Position numbers and translations under genes: made by a program. From assembly GCA_964491515.1 (NCBI GenBank), contig CAZBGQ010000009.1, positions 1-46,409 on the forward strand: a stretch of DNA of 46,409 nt, given 5' to 3'. The stretch comes from CAZBGQ01 sp964491515 (GTDB taxonomy: Bacteria > Patescibacteriota > Gracilibacteria > UBA1369 > UBA12473). Numbering within the stretch: the stretch's first letter is position 1; every line of letters begins with the position of its first letter. The notes under the pieces are model-generated. The model did no database searches, was not told the origin of the DNA, and saw only the letters and a list, made by a program, of their open reading frames with translations. Shown piece by piece: positions 1-7,330 of the stretch.

Positions 1-101
1 ATATATGGAGCCATTTTAGGGTTCCATTTAGTCGGTCGGTGGCCAAAGTGCACACCGTTTTTTAGCATCTCTTTCAAGAGCTTTTCTGTGGTATCTGTCA
101 T
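1..101 (-). CDS. rpsB: 30S ribosomal protein S2, N-terminal fragment cut by window edge
   Basis: This is the first 33 codons of ribosomal protein S2, reading leftwards off the window. The translation begins MTDTTEKLLKEMLKNGVHFG and continues HRPTKWNPKMAPY. The segment around GVHFGHRPTKWNPKMAPY is the strongly conserved S2 start (family form: GVHFGHQTRRWNPKM). S2 is a late-assembling small-subunit protein. The ATG is the CAT at 99-101, and no Shine-Dalgarno precedes it. The leader (102-199) contains the perfect palindrome CCCCTAGGGG at 145-154, which could be regulatory because rpsB leaders are often autoregulated; that role is inference. Confidence 0.9.
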   Translation of the reverse strand, partial: MTDTTEKLLKEMLKNGVHFGHRPTKWNPKMAPY

Positions 102-274
102 GATCCTTGGGGTTAACGCTGGATTTCTTCATCTTGTAAGGTGACCCCTAGGGGCAGGATTTTACAATCAAAAATCTAGCTGGAATTAAATCGTGTGTAA
201 TGTACTGGATTTATTTGTTTTTTACAAGGTTTATATTAGGTGGTAGTTTGCGTGTACTAATAATGATTATATAT
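102..274. promoter_or_regulatory. Divergent intergenic region between rpsB and aroQ
   Basis: This gap separates the divergent starts of rpsB and the chorismate mutase. It contains the 10-bp palindrome CCCCTAGGGG (145-154) in the rpsB leader. Reading towards rpsB there is a possible -10 box TAAAAT (complement of 159-164), without a convincing -35. Towards aroQ the DNA is very AT-rich, with TTATAT/TATATA just before the ATG, but no confident -35/-10 pair can be set. Confidence 0.4.
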
Positions 275-547
275 ATGAAAATTTCTTTGGAAGATTTGCG
301 TCGACAGTTGGATGAGATTGATGACGACTTGGTTGGGCTGTTGGGGCGTCGATTTGAATTGATTTCGGAGGTTTCTTCCCTGAAGAAGGCAACAGGAACT
401 GAGGTTTATCAGTCTGGTCGTGAAAAAGAGATTTTGGATCGTGTAGTTGCTAAGGGTAAGGAGAAGGGCTTGAATCCTTTGTTGTTGCAGGCGTTGTTTT
501 TGCAAATCTTTGCTGTTTCGAGGCGTGATCAGAACAAACAGGTTTGA
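275..547 (+). CDS. aroQ: Chorismate mutase type II (AroQ class)
   Basis: A 90-residue all-helical chorismate mutase, the enzyme that rearranges chorismate to prephenate for Phe/Tyr synthesis. The AroQ helix-1 signature is visible as LRRQLDEIDDDLVGLLGRRF, with the active-site Arg in LRRQ, followed by the conserved helix-2 start KKATGTEVYQSGREKEIL, in which the Lys, Arg and Glu contact substrate. The ATG at 275 gives the usual family length; an upstream in-frame ATG at 200 would add a 25-residue hydrophobic extension untypical of AroQ. No other aromatic pathway gene is nearby. The -35 box of the next promoter overlaps its stop codon. Confidence 0.85.
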   Translation: MKISLEDLRRQLDEIDDDLVGLLGRRFELISEVSSLKKATGTEVYQSGREKEILDRVVAKGKEKGLNPLLLQALFLQIFAVSRRDQNKQV

Positions 548-572
548 CTTAGGTGTGCGTAATTGGTATAAT
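544..572 (+). promoter_or_regulatory. Consensus promoter for the RsbW-like/STAS pair
   Basis: TTGACT (544-549), a 17-nt spacer and TATAAT (567-572), with an extended -10 TG at 564-565. This is nearly the sigma-70 consensus. The -35 overlaps the aroQ stop codon. A 7-bp inverted repeat starts 2 nt downstream. Confidence 0.75.
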
Positions 573-573
573 G

Positions 574-592
574 ATATGAATTAATTTCATAT
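574..592 (+). promoter_or_regulatory. Perfect dyad at the expected start site
   Basis: ATATGAA (574-580), a TTAAT loop and TTCATAT (586-592) form a perfect 7-bp inverted repeat. It sits between the -10 box and the ATG at 595, covering the predicted transcription start. It could be an operator or a 5'-terminal mRNA hairpin. Similar dyads with different sequences occur at 12357, 22215 and 30250. Confidence 0.6.
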
Positions 593-594
593 AT

Positions 595-1194
595 ATGACC
601 GACTCTAATCTTTCTCCGGTAGCTGTTGCTCCCTCTGTTGTGGCTCCTGTTCAGCCTCAAGTGGCTGCTCCTGTTGTGACCCCCAGGGAAGAGCCTACGA
701 ATGTGACTATTACGCTTCCAACAAATGCGTATTTTCTTTCTGGGATTCGGGATTTCACTTTGGCGATGACTCGAAATATGACAGGGTTTACAGAGAAGTG
801 GGCGTATCGATTTCAATCTGTTGTGGATGAGCTTTGTAATAATGCTATCGAGCATGGATCTGCTCGAGGAAAGGAAATAAAAATTACTTTTATGAGTATT
901 CCTCATGAAAGTTTGGCTATTTCTGTTGAGGATACCGGTACTGGTCCAAATCAATACACAGCGGCGCAGATGCGTGACTTGTTGAAAAAACAGAGAGAGG
1001 CGGTTCAATCTCAATTTCTTGGTCTTCGCGGACGAGGGTTGGCAACGATTGTCACGGAATGGACTGATGAACTTATATTTGAGGATCGACCTGAAGGTGG
1101 TCTTAGAATTTCAGTTAAAAAATATTTAAATTTAGAAGAGGAAAATGATTCCTCTGGTTCTTCTGATTCTGCTACTATCCCCAAGGCTGTATAA
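595..1194 (+). CDS. RsbW-like anti-sigma factor/serine kinase (HATPase_c_2)
   Basis: A 199-residue protein with a Pro/Ala/Val-rich flexible N-terminus (about 1-38) and a GHKL ATPase domain of the RsbW/SpoIIAB class (about 40-178). The N box is VVDELCNNAIEHG (E79, N83), the G1 box is VEDTGTG (D113, G115) and the G2-type glycine motif is LRGRGLAT (143-151). Family members bind a sigma factor or another output protein and phosphorylate a STAS partner. The STAS gene follows 28 nt downstream, a classic partner-switch arrangement. No sigma factor or phosphatase gene is nearby, so the output is unknown. The C-terminus ends in a Ser/Glu-rich tail. Confidence 0.85.
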   Translation: MTDSNLSPVAVAPSVVAPVQPQVAAPVVTPREEPTNVTITLPTNAYFLSGIRDFTLAMTRNMTGFTEKWAYRFQSVVDELCNNAIEHGSARGKEIKITFMSIPHESLAISVEDTGTGPNQYTAAQMRDLLKKQREAVQSQFLGLRGRGLATIVTEWTDELIFEDRPEGGLRISVKKYLNLEEENDSSGSSDSATIPKAV

Positions 1195-1222
1195 GCTTTT
1201 CTTACTACTCATAATTTTTACT

Positions 1223-1594
1223 ATGACCTACGCAAATATCACGATTGAAGATCTCGCAAGTACTCAGCCTGACCGAATCATTAAAACGGTTAAGATTAGT
1301 GGTCAATTGGACGAGAGTAATGTGGATGATCAGTCTAAGACAATTTATGATATTTTGACGGCTACTCCTCAGAATTTGTATTTGATTTTTGATTTTTCTG
1401 AATTGGAGTATCTGAATAGTAAGGCAATCGGTTATTTAACGGATTGGTACGGTAAAGTGTCAGCCACTAACGGTAGAATAGCTATTGCTCAAGCCAAGGA
1501 GAATATTGTTGATATCTTAAACGTGGTTGGTCTTACTCAATTGATTACCTGTCATGCAACGTTGGATGAAGCTAAGGCGGGGATGATGGCTTAA
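1223..1594 (+). CDS. STAS-domain anti-anti-sigma factor (RsbV-like)
   Basis: A 123-residue single STAS domain. The strand-helix core reads LIFDFSELEYLNSKAIGYL, which matches the RsbV/SpoIIAA segment carrying the phosphorylated serine; the equivalent here is Ser66 in YLNSKAIG. It is the likely substrate of the kinase encoded just upstream, and unphosphorylated STAS protein would release whatever that kinase holds. The ATG at 1223 is chosen because the longer frame from 1145 overlaps the kinase gene and adds a hydrophobic run foreign to STAS proteins. Confidence 0.85.
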   Translation: MTYANITIEDLASTQPDRIIKTVKISGQLDESNVDDQSKTIYDILTATPQNLYLIFDFSELEYLNSKAIGYLTDWYGKVSATNGRIAIAQAKENIVDILNVVGLTQLITCHATLDEAKAGMMA

Positions 1595-1607
1595 TGGAAG
1601 AATGTCT

Positions 1608-1637
1608 TTGGCTCAGATTGCTTTTTTCGTATAGACT
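1608..1637 (+). promoter_or_regulatory. Leaderless-type promoter for the GT4 gene
   Basis: TTGGCT (1608-1613), an 18-nt spacer and TAGACT (1632-1637), with 6 nt before the ATG at 1644. The spacing predicts transcription starting at or next to the ATG. Confidence 0.5.
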
Positions 1638-1643
1638 GTTTTC

Positions 1644-2750
1644 ATGAATCATGAACCCAGGGTTGCTATTGTGTGTGATTGGTTGACGGATATGGGTGGT
1701 GCGGAGCGTGTGATATTGGCTCTGCATAAACTTTATCCGAAGGCTCCACTCTATACATCCATTTACAATCGATCGAATTTACCTCAATTTTCAGAAGCAG
1801 ATGTGCGTACGTCTTTTTTGCAAAAATTGCCTGGAGCTCAGCGTCGTCATCAGCGCTATTTAGCTCAGATGCCGCTGGCGTTTGAGTCGTTTGATTTAGA
1901 TGAGTATGACATTGTGATTTCTAGTTCTCATTCATGTGCGAAAGGAATTATTACTCGACCGGATACATTGCATGTGTCTTATTGTCATTCGCCACCTCGC
2001 TATTTGTGGGATGGAGCTCATCAATATGTAAATGACTATCCATGGCCTAAAATTTTGAAGAAGACGTTGATTCCATCTCTTTTGCATAATTTGCGTGTGT
2101 GGGATCGAGCAGCAGCTGATCGTGTGGATCGGTATATTGCTAATTCTCATTATGTGGCTGGTCGTATCGAGAAATACTATCGTCGGCAGTCTGAGGTTAT
2201 TCATCCACCAGTAGAATTGGATGTTTTTGAGCCAGTGGAACGTGAAGATTATTATTTGGCTGTGGGAAGGTTGATTCCTTATAAGCGGTTTGATCTTATT
2301 GTGGAGGCGTTTAATCGGAATAAAAAGCCTCTAAAAATTGTGGGTATTGGAAATCAGTATAAGAAATTGAAGAAGTTGGCCTCTCCAAATATTGAGTTTC
2401 TTGGGATGGTGTCGGAGGAAGATTTGAGGCGTTATTATAAGTATGCGCGGGCGCTTATTTTTCCTCAGGTTGAAGATTTTGGAATTACTCCGCTTGAAGC
2501 AATGGGGACGGGTTGTCCGGTGATTGCGTATGGAGCGGGTGGTGCGTTGGAGACTGTAATTGAGGGAGAGTCGGGGGTGTTTTTTGAGGAGCAATCAGTG
2601 GAGGCCCTGGTTGAGGCAATTGATGGTTTTGAATCGATGACATTTGATCCTGAGAAGGTGCGCGCTCAGGCCGAAAAATTTAGGTCATCGGTGTTTGCTG
2701 AGACGTTGAGCTCGTTTGTTGACCGGGAGTGGGCTAGGTGGTGTGAATAA
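1644..2750 (+). CDS. GT4-family glycosyltransferase
   Basis: A 368-residue GT-B fold glycosyltransferase. The N-terminal half starts RVAIVCDWLTDMGGAERVIL, with the glycine-rich acceptor loop (GGAE) typical of GT4. The C-terminal nucleotide-sugar half has VGRLIPYKRFDLIVEAF, followed by the E-x7-E-type motif FPQVEDFGITPLEAMGTGCP. It probably adds a sugar to a lipid-linked glycan at the inner face of the membrane. It precedes a Wzz-like gene and a second GT4 gene, so an envelope polysaccharide role is likely. The exact sugar cannot be read from the sequence. Confidence 0.85.
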   Translation: MNHEPRVAIVCDWLTDMGGAERVILALHKLYPKAPLYTSIYNRSNLPQFSEADVRTSFLQKLPGAQRRHQRYLAQMPLAFESFDLDEYDIVISSSHSCAKGIITRPDTLHVSYCHSPPRYLWDGAHQYVNDYPWPKILKKTLIPSLLHNLRVWDRAAADRVDRYIANSHYVAGRIEKYYRRQSEVIHPPVELDVFEPVEREDYYLAVGRLIPYKRFDLIVEAFNRNKKPLKIVGIGNQYKKLKKLASPNIEFLGMVSEEDLRRYYKYARALIFPQVEDFGITPLEAMGTGCPVIAYGAGGALETVIEGESGVFFEEQSVEALVEAIDGFESMTFDPEKVRAQAEKFRSSVFAETLSSFVDREWARWCE

Positions 2751-2756
2751 ATAGAC

Positions 2757-2785
2757 TTGGAGTTTTGGCTATTCGAATCTAGAAT
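2757..2785 (+). promoter_or_regulatory. Promoter for the Wzz-like gene
   Basis: TTGGAG (2757-2762), a 17-nt spacer and TAGAAT (2780-2785), with 9 nt to the ATG at 2795. The transcript would have almost no 5' leader. Confidence 0.5.
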
Positions 2786-2794
2786 TGAGTTATT

Positions 2795-3691
2795 ATGGAT
2801 CCCCGAGAATTTTTTGTTTTATTGAAGCGTCGTTTATCTTTGATTCTTGTTGGTGTGCTGGTTTTTAGCGGTGTGGCATTTGTATATACAGGTCAACTTG
2901 AAGCTGAGGAGGGCACTACAATTTTTGTGACTATGGGCGCAACCTTGCCAAATGGGGTTGCGGTTGGTGCTCTAGGTGCGAGTCAGAATGAGAATGTGGT
3001 TGATCAGTTTACTCAGACGGTTCAGGGATGGGTGAGCAATCCTGATTTTCAACGACGAGTGGAGGAGCATGTAGGAGAGGCTGTTTCGATGGGGGTACGT
3101 AAGCAAGAAAAGCAGAATTTGATTGTGACGGTGTCGCCTGAATTTGCGGCTTTAAGCGTTATGATGATTTTGGATGAAGAGATGCTGGCTTACAACGAGC
3201 AGACCAATACGTCTTTTGTGGTGGCTTTGTCGTCTATGACGTCTTACCTGAATGAGCCAAACCTTAAATTAAATTTGTTGATGGCAGTGTTGCTTGGATT
3301 CTTAGTTATGGGCGTGGGAGTGGTGATGGCAGAATATTTGCGTCGGACGTTGACCTTTGAATTTCAGGTCGCATCTTTTTTGGGGGATTCTCCGCTGGTG
3401 CGTTTAAAGTCTAAATTTGTGCGTTCGGATTTGGATGGTTTTCTGACTCTTTACTCGAAAGGGAATGGTAGACTTTTCTTGCTTGAATTGGGTGATACAG
3501 GGTTTTCTCATCACCGAGCTCATTTGGAGGAACACCGAGTTTATTTGAAGGCGTATCCAAAAGATTTAAAAGGAGAAATGGCTGTTGATCGGATGATAGT
3601 TGTGGTCAAGTTGGGGGTTAGCTCAGAAGATCATGTTCGAGAGATTCGTATGTTGATAGGAAAGTCGGTTCCTTATCTTTTGATTGTTTAA
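2795..3691 (+). CDS. Wzz-like chain-length determinant membrane protein
   Basis: A 298-residue protein with the polysaccharide co-polymerase layout: a short cytoplasmic start (MDPREFFVLLKRR), a membrane helix at about 14-32, an extracytoplasmic region, a second helix at about 163-180 (LLMAVLLGFLVMGVGVVMAE), and a cytoplasmic C-terminal part of about 115 residues. That C-terminal part shows no Walker A motif, so it is not a BY-kinase fusion. The periplasmic part is shorter than in classical Wzz. It sits between two GT4 genes; its stop codon is 1 nt before the next ATG. A role in setting glycan length is inferred from fold and context. Confidence 0.65.
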   Translation: MDPREFFVLLKRRLSLILVGVLVFSGVAFVYTGQLEAEEGTTIFVTMGATLPNGVAVGALGASQNENVVDQFTQTVQGWVSNPDFQRRVEEHVGEAVSMGVRKQEKQNLIVTVSPEFAALSVMMILDEEMLAYNEQTNTSFVVALSSMTSYLNEPNLKLNLLMAVLLGFLVMGVGVVMAEYLRRTLTFEFQVASFLGDSPLVRLKSKFVRSDLDGFLTLYSKGNGRLFLLELGDTGFSHHRAHLEEHRVYLKAYPKDLKGEMAVDRMIVVVKLGVSSEDHVREIRMLIGKSVPYLLIV

Positions 3692-3692
3692 T

Positions 3693-4832
3693 ATGCGTAT
3701 TGGCGTGGACGTACGTCCTTTGATGCATGGAAGAACGAGTGGAGTGGAGAATTATATTCGCTCTTTATTGGACGCTATGTTGGAAGTTGATGATGAGCAT
3801 ACGTATGTGCTGTATTACAATTCTAAGAAAGATTGTGATGCATTTCTTGGAGGTTTTGATGGGCGACGTGTGAAAATCGTTCGCACTCGTTTTCCAAATA
3901 AATTTCTTCATATTATGTGGAGGTTTTTAAAATGGCCAAAGGTGGATAAGTTGATTGTAAGAAAATTGGGTCGATCTATTGATGTCTTGTTTGTGCCTGA
4001 TCCTCGGCCAGCCCCGGTATCTAAGGGGATTCGTAAGGTCACGACTTTTCATGATTTGTCGTTTGAACGGTATCCTCAGTATTTTTCTTGGAAGAGTCGT
4101 TTATGGTTTAAGGTGCTTTATCCTCGTCGTGAGATTGAGAGCAGTGATGCCTTGATTGCTGTATCGACATTTACGAAAGGGGAGTTGATGGATGTGTACG
4201 GGGTGAAAGATACTAAGATCTCGGTTGTTTTGGAGGCTGTTCCTGGTGTTTTGAAGCGTGTGATTGATGAAACTGAGTTGGCGCGTGTGAAAGATAAATA
4301 TAGTTTGCCTGATTTGTTCTTTTTGACGTTCTCGACTTTGGAACCTCGAAAGAATTTGGAAAGTGTGATGAAAGCTTTTTCGATCTTTCAGAAAAAGCAT
4401 CCCCTTGAAACGTATCGATTGGTGATGGCCGGGAGGCGAGATTCCTCTATGTTTGGTAGGGTTTTTATGGAGGAGCATCCGGATATTTCTCCGGTGGGAT
4501 TTATTGACGAGAAAGATAAAGCTGCTGTTTATTCGTTGGCACGTGGTTTGTTGTTTGTATCAACGTATGAGGGCTTTGGTTTGCCGGTGTTAGAGTCAAT
4601 GAGTTGTGGAACGCCTGTTATTGCGTCTTCAGTGGCGTCTATGCCTGAGGTCGCTGGTGGAGCGGCGATTTTGGTGGATCCTTATGATGTGGAGGCGATT
4701 GCGGATTCCATGGAACGATTAACCCACGAGGATATTTATGGGGAGTGTCGTCAAAAAGGACTTGAGCGTGTCAAAGCTTTTAGTTGGAAGAAAGCAGCTC
4801 GGGCGACGTTGAAAGTGCTTACTTCGTTTTAG
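3693..4832 (+). CDS. GT4-family glycosyltransferase
   Basis: A 379-residue GT-B glycosyltransferase. It opens with MRIGVDVRPLMHGRTSGVEN, the pattern common in mannosyl/rhamnosyl GT4 enzymes. The donor-binding half carries LTFSTLEPRKNLESVMKAF and then STYEGFGLPVLESMSCGTPV, with the catalytic-region Glu pair. The ATG at 3693 is preferred because it follows the wzz-like stop by 1 nt and matches family starts; a Met three codons upstream would overlap. Its 3' end overlaps the convergent permease gene by 14 nt. It probably acts with the upstream GT4 and Wzz-like genes on one surface glycan. Confidence 0.85.
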   Translation: MRIGVDVRPLMHGRTSGVENYIRSLLDAMLEVDDEHTYVLYYNSKKDCDAFLGGFDGRRVKIVRTRFPNKFLHIMWRFLKWPKVDKLIVRKLGRSIDVLFVPDPRPAPVSKGIRKVTTFHDLSFERYPQYFSWKSRLWFKVLYPRREIESSDALIAVSTFTKGELMDVYGVKDTKISVVLEAVPGVLKRVIDETELARVKDKYSLPDLFFLTFSTLEPRKNLESVMKAFSIFQKKHPLETYRLVMAGRRDSSMFGRVFMEEHPDISPVGFIDEKDKAAVYSLARGLLFVSTYEGFGLPVLESMSCGTPVIASSVASMPEVAGGAAILVDPYDVEAIADSMERLTHEDIYGECRQKGLERVKAFSWKKAARATLKVLTSF

Positions 4833-6051
4833 CGGTGTAGTCTTTGATGAAAATTGAAATGGCGGTTGCGAGTGGGACAGAGATGATGATGCCAATGATT
4901 CCCATAAATTGGTAGCCAACTAACATGGCGACGATGATGATGAGTGGGCTGAGGCCGACCGCTTTATTCATGATGAGTGGAACGAGGATATTCCCTTCTA
5001 GTTGCTGGATAATGATGTAGGCAATTAATATCCAGAAAGCGTACATGAGGGATACGTTGAGTCCAATGAGTAAGGCTGGGATCATCGCAATGATGGGGCC
5101 GATGACGGGGAGTAGCTCTGTGATTCCGGCGATCATAGCCAATGTGAGAGCGTAGTCTACGCCGAGTATCACTAGGACAACGTACGTTAGAATGGCCATG
5201 GCTAACATGAGTTTCAACTGTCCACGTAGCCAATATCCCACTTTCTCTTTGACCGCTTCGCTCTTAGCAAGAATGTATTGGCCGTGTCGTGATGGGAATA
5301 GTGAAAGTAGGAAGGTGTCGATGCCTTTTTCGTCTACGACCATGAAGAAGGTGAGTACCATGACTAAGAGTGCATTGAGTGCTCCGTTGAAGATGATTTT
5401 CACGGCGGTAAATGTGTTGCCGGCAATTCCTTGAAGTTGATTTCCTATTTGTTCTAGTCCTGATTGGAGATTGTTGATGAGTAGTTCTTGGTCGGCGCCT
5501 TGTATGAAATCGCTCACTATTTGCTGAAGTCGTGCGGTGTAGGGGAGGCTCCAAAGTTGTTCTCCATGTGCAAGATTGGTAATGATGTCTCTAACGCGTA
5601 GGGCAAGTTCTAGTGTTTGGCTGGCGATGAGCGGAATGAGCGTGGAAATAAAGAGCACCATGACTGCAATAAACACTACATAGATCCCGATGATGCTGAC
5701 GGCTCGGGGGATTCGTTTCTCTTCTAATTTGTCGACAATACCATCAAGGGCGGCAGCTAAGAAGAGGGATACGAATAGTAGGATGAGTATTTGACGTGTT
5801 TCAAATAGAAACCAGGCTAGGATGAGTAATCCAATGATAACTAGAGAAGCTTTGGCCACGCTTGCCATGGAAAATTCCACGACCATGTGATGGTCCTTTT
5901 TGTGGAGCTTTTCAGTGGTGGGGTCTTTTAGTATTTTGTTGGCTTCTTTTCGTTTTTTTGCTTGCTCTTGTTTGAGTTTGTTGACCTTGTCTCGTAACTT
6001 TTTTACCTGGTGACGCGTGCGAGCGAGAAGGGTATTATTCTTTTTTTTCAT
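4819..6051 (-). CDS. AI-2E family transporter (UPF0118/PerM-type)
   Basis: A 410-residue multi-spanning protein with the PF01594 pattern: paired N-terminal helices (VIIGLLILAWFLF and ILILLFVSLFLAAALDG), a long soluble middle section, then a block of helices ending PLATAISIFIKDY. The family signature region is seen in AMIAGITELLPVIGPIIAMIPALLIG. Members include TqsA (autoinducer-2 export) and ion or antibiotic exporters, so the substrate is unknown. An unusual feature is the N-terminal 50 residues, a Lys-rich predicted coiled coil on the cytoplasmic side. It is the last gene of a minus-strand run; its ATG follows the upstream stop after an 11-nt C-rich spacer. Confidence 0.85.
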   Translation of the reverse strand: MKKKNNTLLARTRHQVKKLRDKVNKLKQEQAKKRKEANKILKDPTTEKLHKKDHHMVVEFSMASVAKASLVIIGLLILAWFLFETRQILILLFVSLFLAAALDGIVDKLEEKRIPRAVSIIGIYVVFIAVMVLFISTLIPLIASQTLELALRVRDIITNLAHGEQLWSLPYTARLQQIVSDFIQGADQELLINNLQSGLEQIGNQLQGIAGNTFTAVKIIFNGALNALLVMVLTFFMVVDEKGIDTFLLSLFPSRHGQYILAKSEAVKEKVGYWLRGQLKLMLAMAILTYVVLVILGVDYALTLAMIAGITELLPVIGPIIAMIPALLIGLNVSLMYAFWILIAYIIIQQLEGNILVPLIMNKAVGLSPLIIIVAMLVGYQFMGIIGIIISVPLATAISIFIKDYTAKTK

Positions 6052-6062
6052 TTGGGGGGAGG

Positions 6063-6581
6063 TTAGGTGATCGCGACTTGAATGATATTAACTAGAATCC
6101 ATGCCAATAGTGTGATGGATAACCCAATGAGGGCGTAGGTGATGGTTTTCTTGCCTTTTTCTTTGTCGTCGGTGATGCCTCCAGTCATGTACCAGAAACC
6201 ACCTAGCAGTACGAATAGGACACTCACTGTGCCTGCAATCCCGATGAAGAAGTTAGCTATGTACGAGATAAAGAGCGGAAGCATCCAGAGGCTTAGGCGT
6301 CCTGATTCGATGGCACATCCTAAGGCTTCATTCTGGTCTTTTCTGTCAGCTTCGGTTATATAGTTTTTTAGCCCCCCATTGTCTCGGCCTTTTTCATATA
6401 GAAATAGGTCACATGCGCTGCTGTATATTTTTTGTAGTTCTTCGTCTCCATTTAACCTAGATTGATATATTTCTAGGACGTCTCCTTCTGGATTGGAGGG
6501 TAGTACAGTTCCTTGCGCAAAAACCATGCTAGGAATAAGTAGTGTGAGCAGGGTGCTTAAGGTGATGATTTTTTTAAACAT
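6063..6581 (-). CDS. Secreted/membrane pilin-like protein (VirB2/TrbC-like layout)
   Basis: A 172-residue protein with a signal peptide (MFKKIITLSTLLTLLIPSMVFAQ, cleavage likely after VFA), a soluble region of about 80 residues, and two C-terminal hydrophobic helices (SYIANFFIGIAGTVSVLFVLLGGFWYM and TYALIGLSITLLAWILVNIIQ) joined by a charged loop DDKEKGKK. This two-helix hairpin resembles VirB2-type conjugation pilins and the T4SS-pilin-like proteins common in CPR genomes. No VirB4, VirB6 or VirD4 gene is present, so a secretion role is only suggested. The two Cys residues in the soluble region could pair outside the cell. Confidence 0.55.
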   Translation of the reverse strand: MFKKIITLSTLLTLLIPSMVFAQGTVLPSNPEGDVLEIYQSRLNGDEELQKIYSSACDLFLYEKGRDNGGLKNYITEADRKDQNEALGCAIESGRLSLWMLPLFISYIANFFIGIAGTVSVLFVLLGGFWYMTGGITDDKEKGKKTITYALIGLSITLLAWILVNIIQVAIT

Positions 6582-6634
6582 TGGGAGGAGTTGGTTAGCT
6601 GGTAGTCGGTAGCTTTTAGTTGATAGTTGTAAGT

Positions 6635-7288
6635 TTACATGGATTGGTTGTTTGCTTCAAATAATGCGCGTCCTAGTCGTACCATGGTGGCTCCTTCCTG
6701 TATGGCGATGGTGTGGTCGTGGCTCATTCCCATGGAAAGTTCTTTTAGGTTGTGGGTGATGGCGAGCTGTCTGAGTTCGCTAAAATAGGGTCTGGTTTTT
6801 TCTGGATTTTCGTGGAAGGGTACAATGGTCATTAGTCCTCGTAGCTCTAAGTGGGGGAGGCTTTGTACAGCATTTAGAACTGATGGAAGTTCTTTAGCGG
6901 TTAGGCCGTATTTGTTTGTATCATTGGCTATGTTTACTTGTAGGAGGATGGGCATGTTTTTATTTGCTTTTTCAGATTCATTATTTATTTTTCTTGCTAA
7001 GCGTAGGCTGTCGACGGATTGAATCATGTCGAAGAGTTGAACCGCTTCTCTAGTCTTATTTGTCTGTAGGTGCCCGATGAAATGGCGTTCATGGGGGAGG
7101 GTTGATTGAGCTGGTATGTGGGGGAATTTTCGAGAGGCTTCTTGGATTCTATTCTCGGCGATAATGTGTGCTCCGGCTTTGATTGCGCTTGTTATGGTTT
7201 CGGGTGATTGATTTTTTGTCACTACTACTAATTGGACATTAGGGGGAAGGGTTGATTTAATGTGTTCTAGATTGGCAATTAGGCTCAT
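6635..7288 (-). CDS. YggS/PLPBP family pyridoxal-phosphate homeostasis protein
   Basis: A 217-residue single-domain PLP-binding barrel protein. The PLP lysine lies in LVVVTKNQSPETI (family form AVSKxxP), followed by AENRIQEASRKF (family GENYVQE) and the C-terminal phosphate-binding segment ELSMGMSHDHTIAIQEGATM, then VRLGRALF. Members buffer free PLP and have no known catalysis. The in-frame codon at 7303 is TTG; ATG at 7288 is preferred and fits family length. It diverges from der with 42 nt between starts and leads a minus-strand run with the pilin-like gene and the AI-2E permease. Confidence 0.9.
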   Translation of the reverse strand: MSLIANLEHIKSTLPPNVQLVVVTKNQSPETITSAIKAGAHIIAENRIQEASRKFPHIPAQSTLPHERHFIGHLQTNKTREAVQLFDMIQSVDSLRLARKINNESEKANKNMPILLQVNIANDTNKYGLTAKELPSVLNAVQSLPHLELRGLMTIVPFHENPEKTRPYFSELRQLAITHNLKELSMGMSHDHTIAIQEGATMVRLGRALFEANNQSM

Positions 7289-7330
7289 TTCTGTTAGGAT
7301 CAAGTTTGTTATTTATTCAATTCTACGCAC

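Noticed and set aside
200..274. N-terminal extension of chorismate mutase
   Set aside because: It adds a hydrophobic segment absent from AroQ; the internal ATG at 275 gives the family length.
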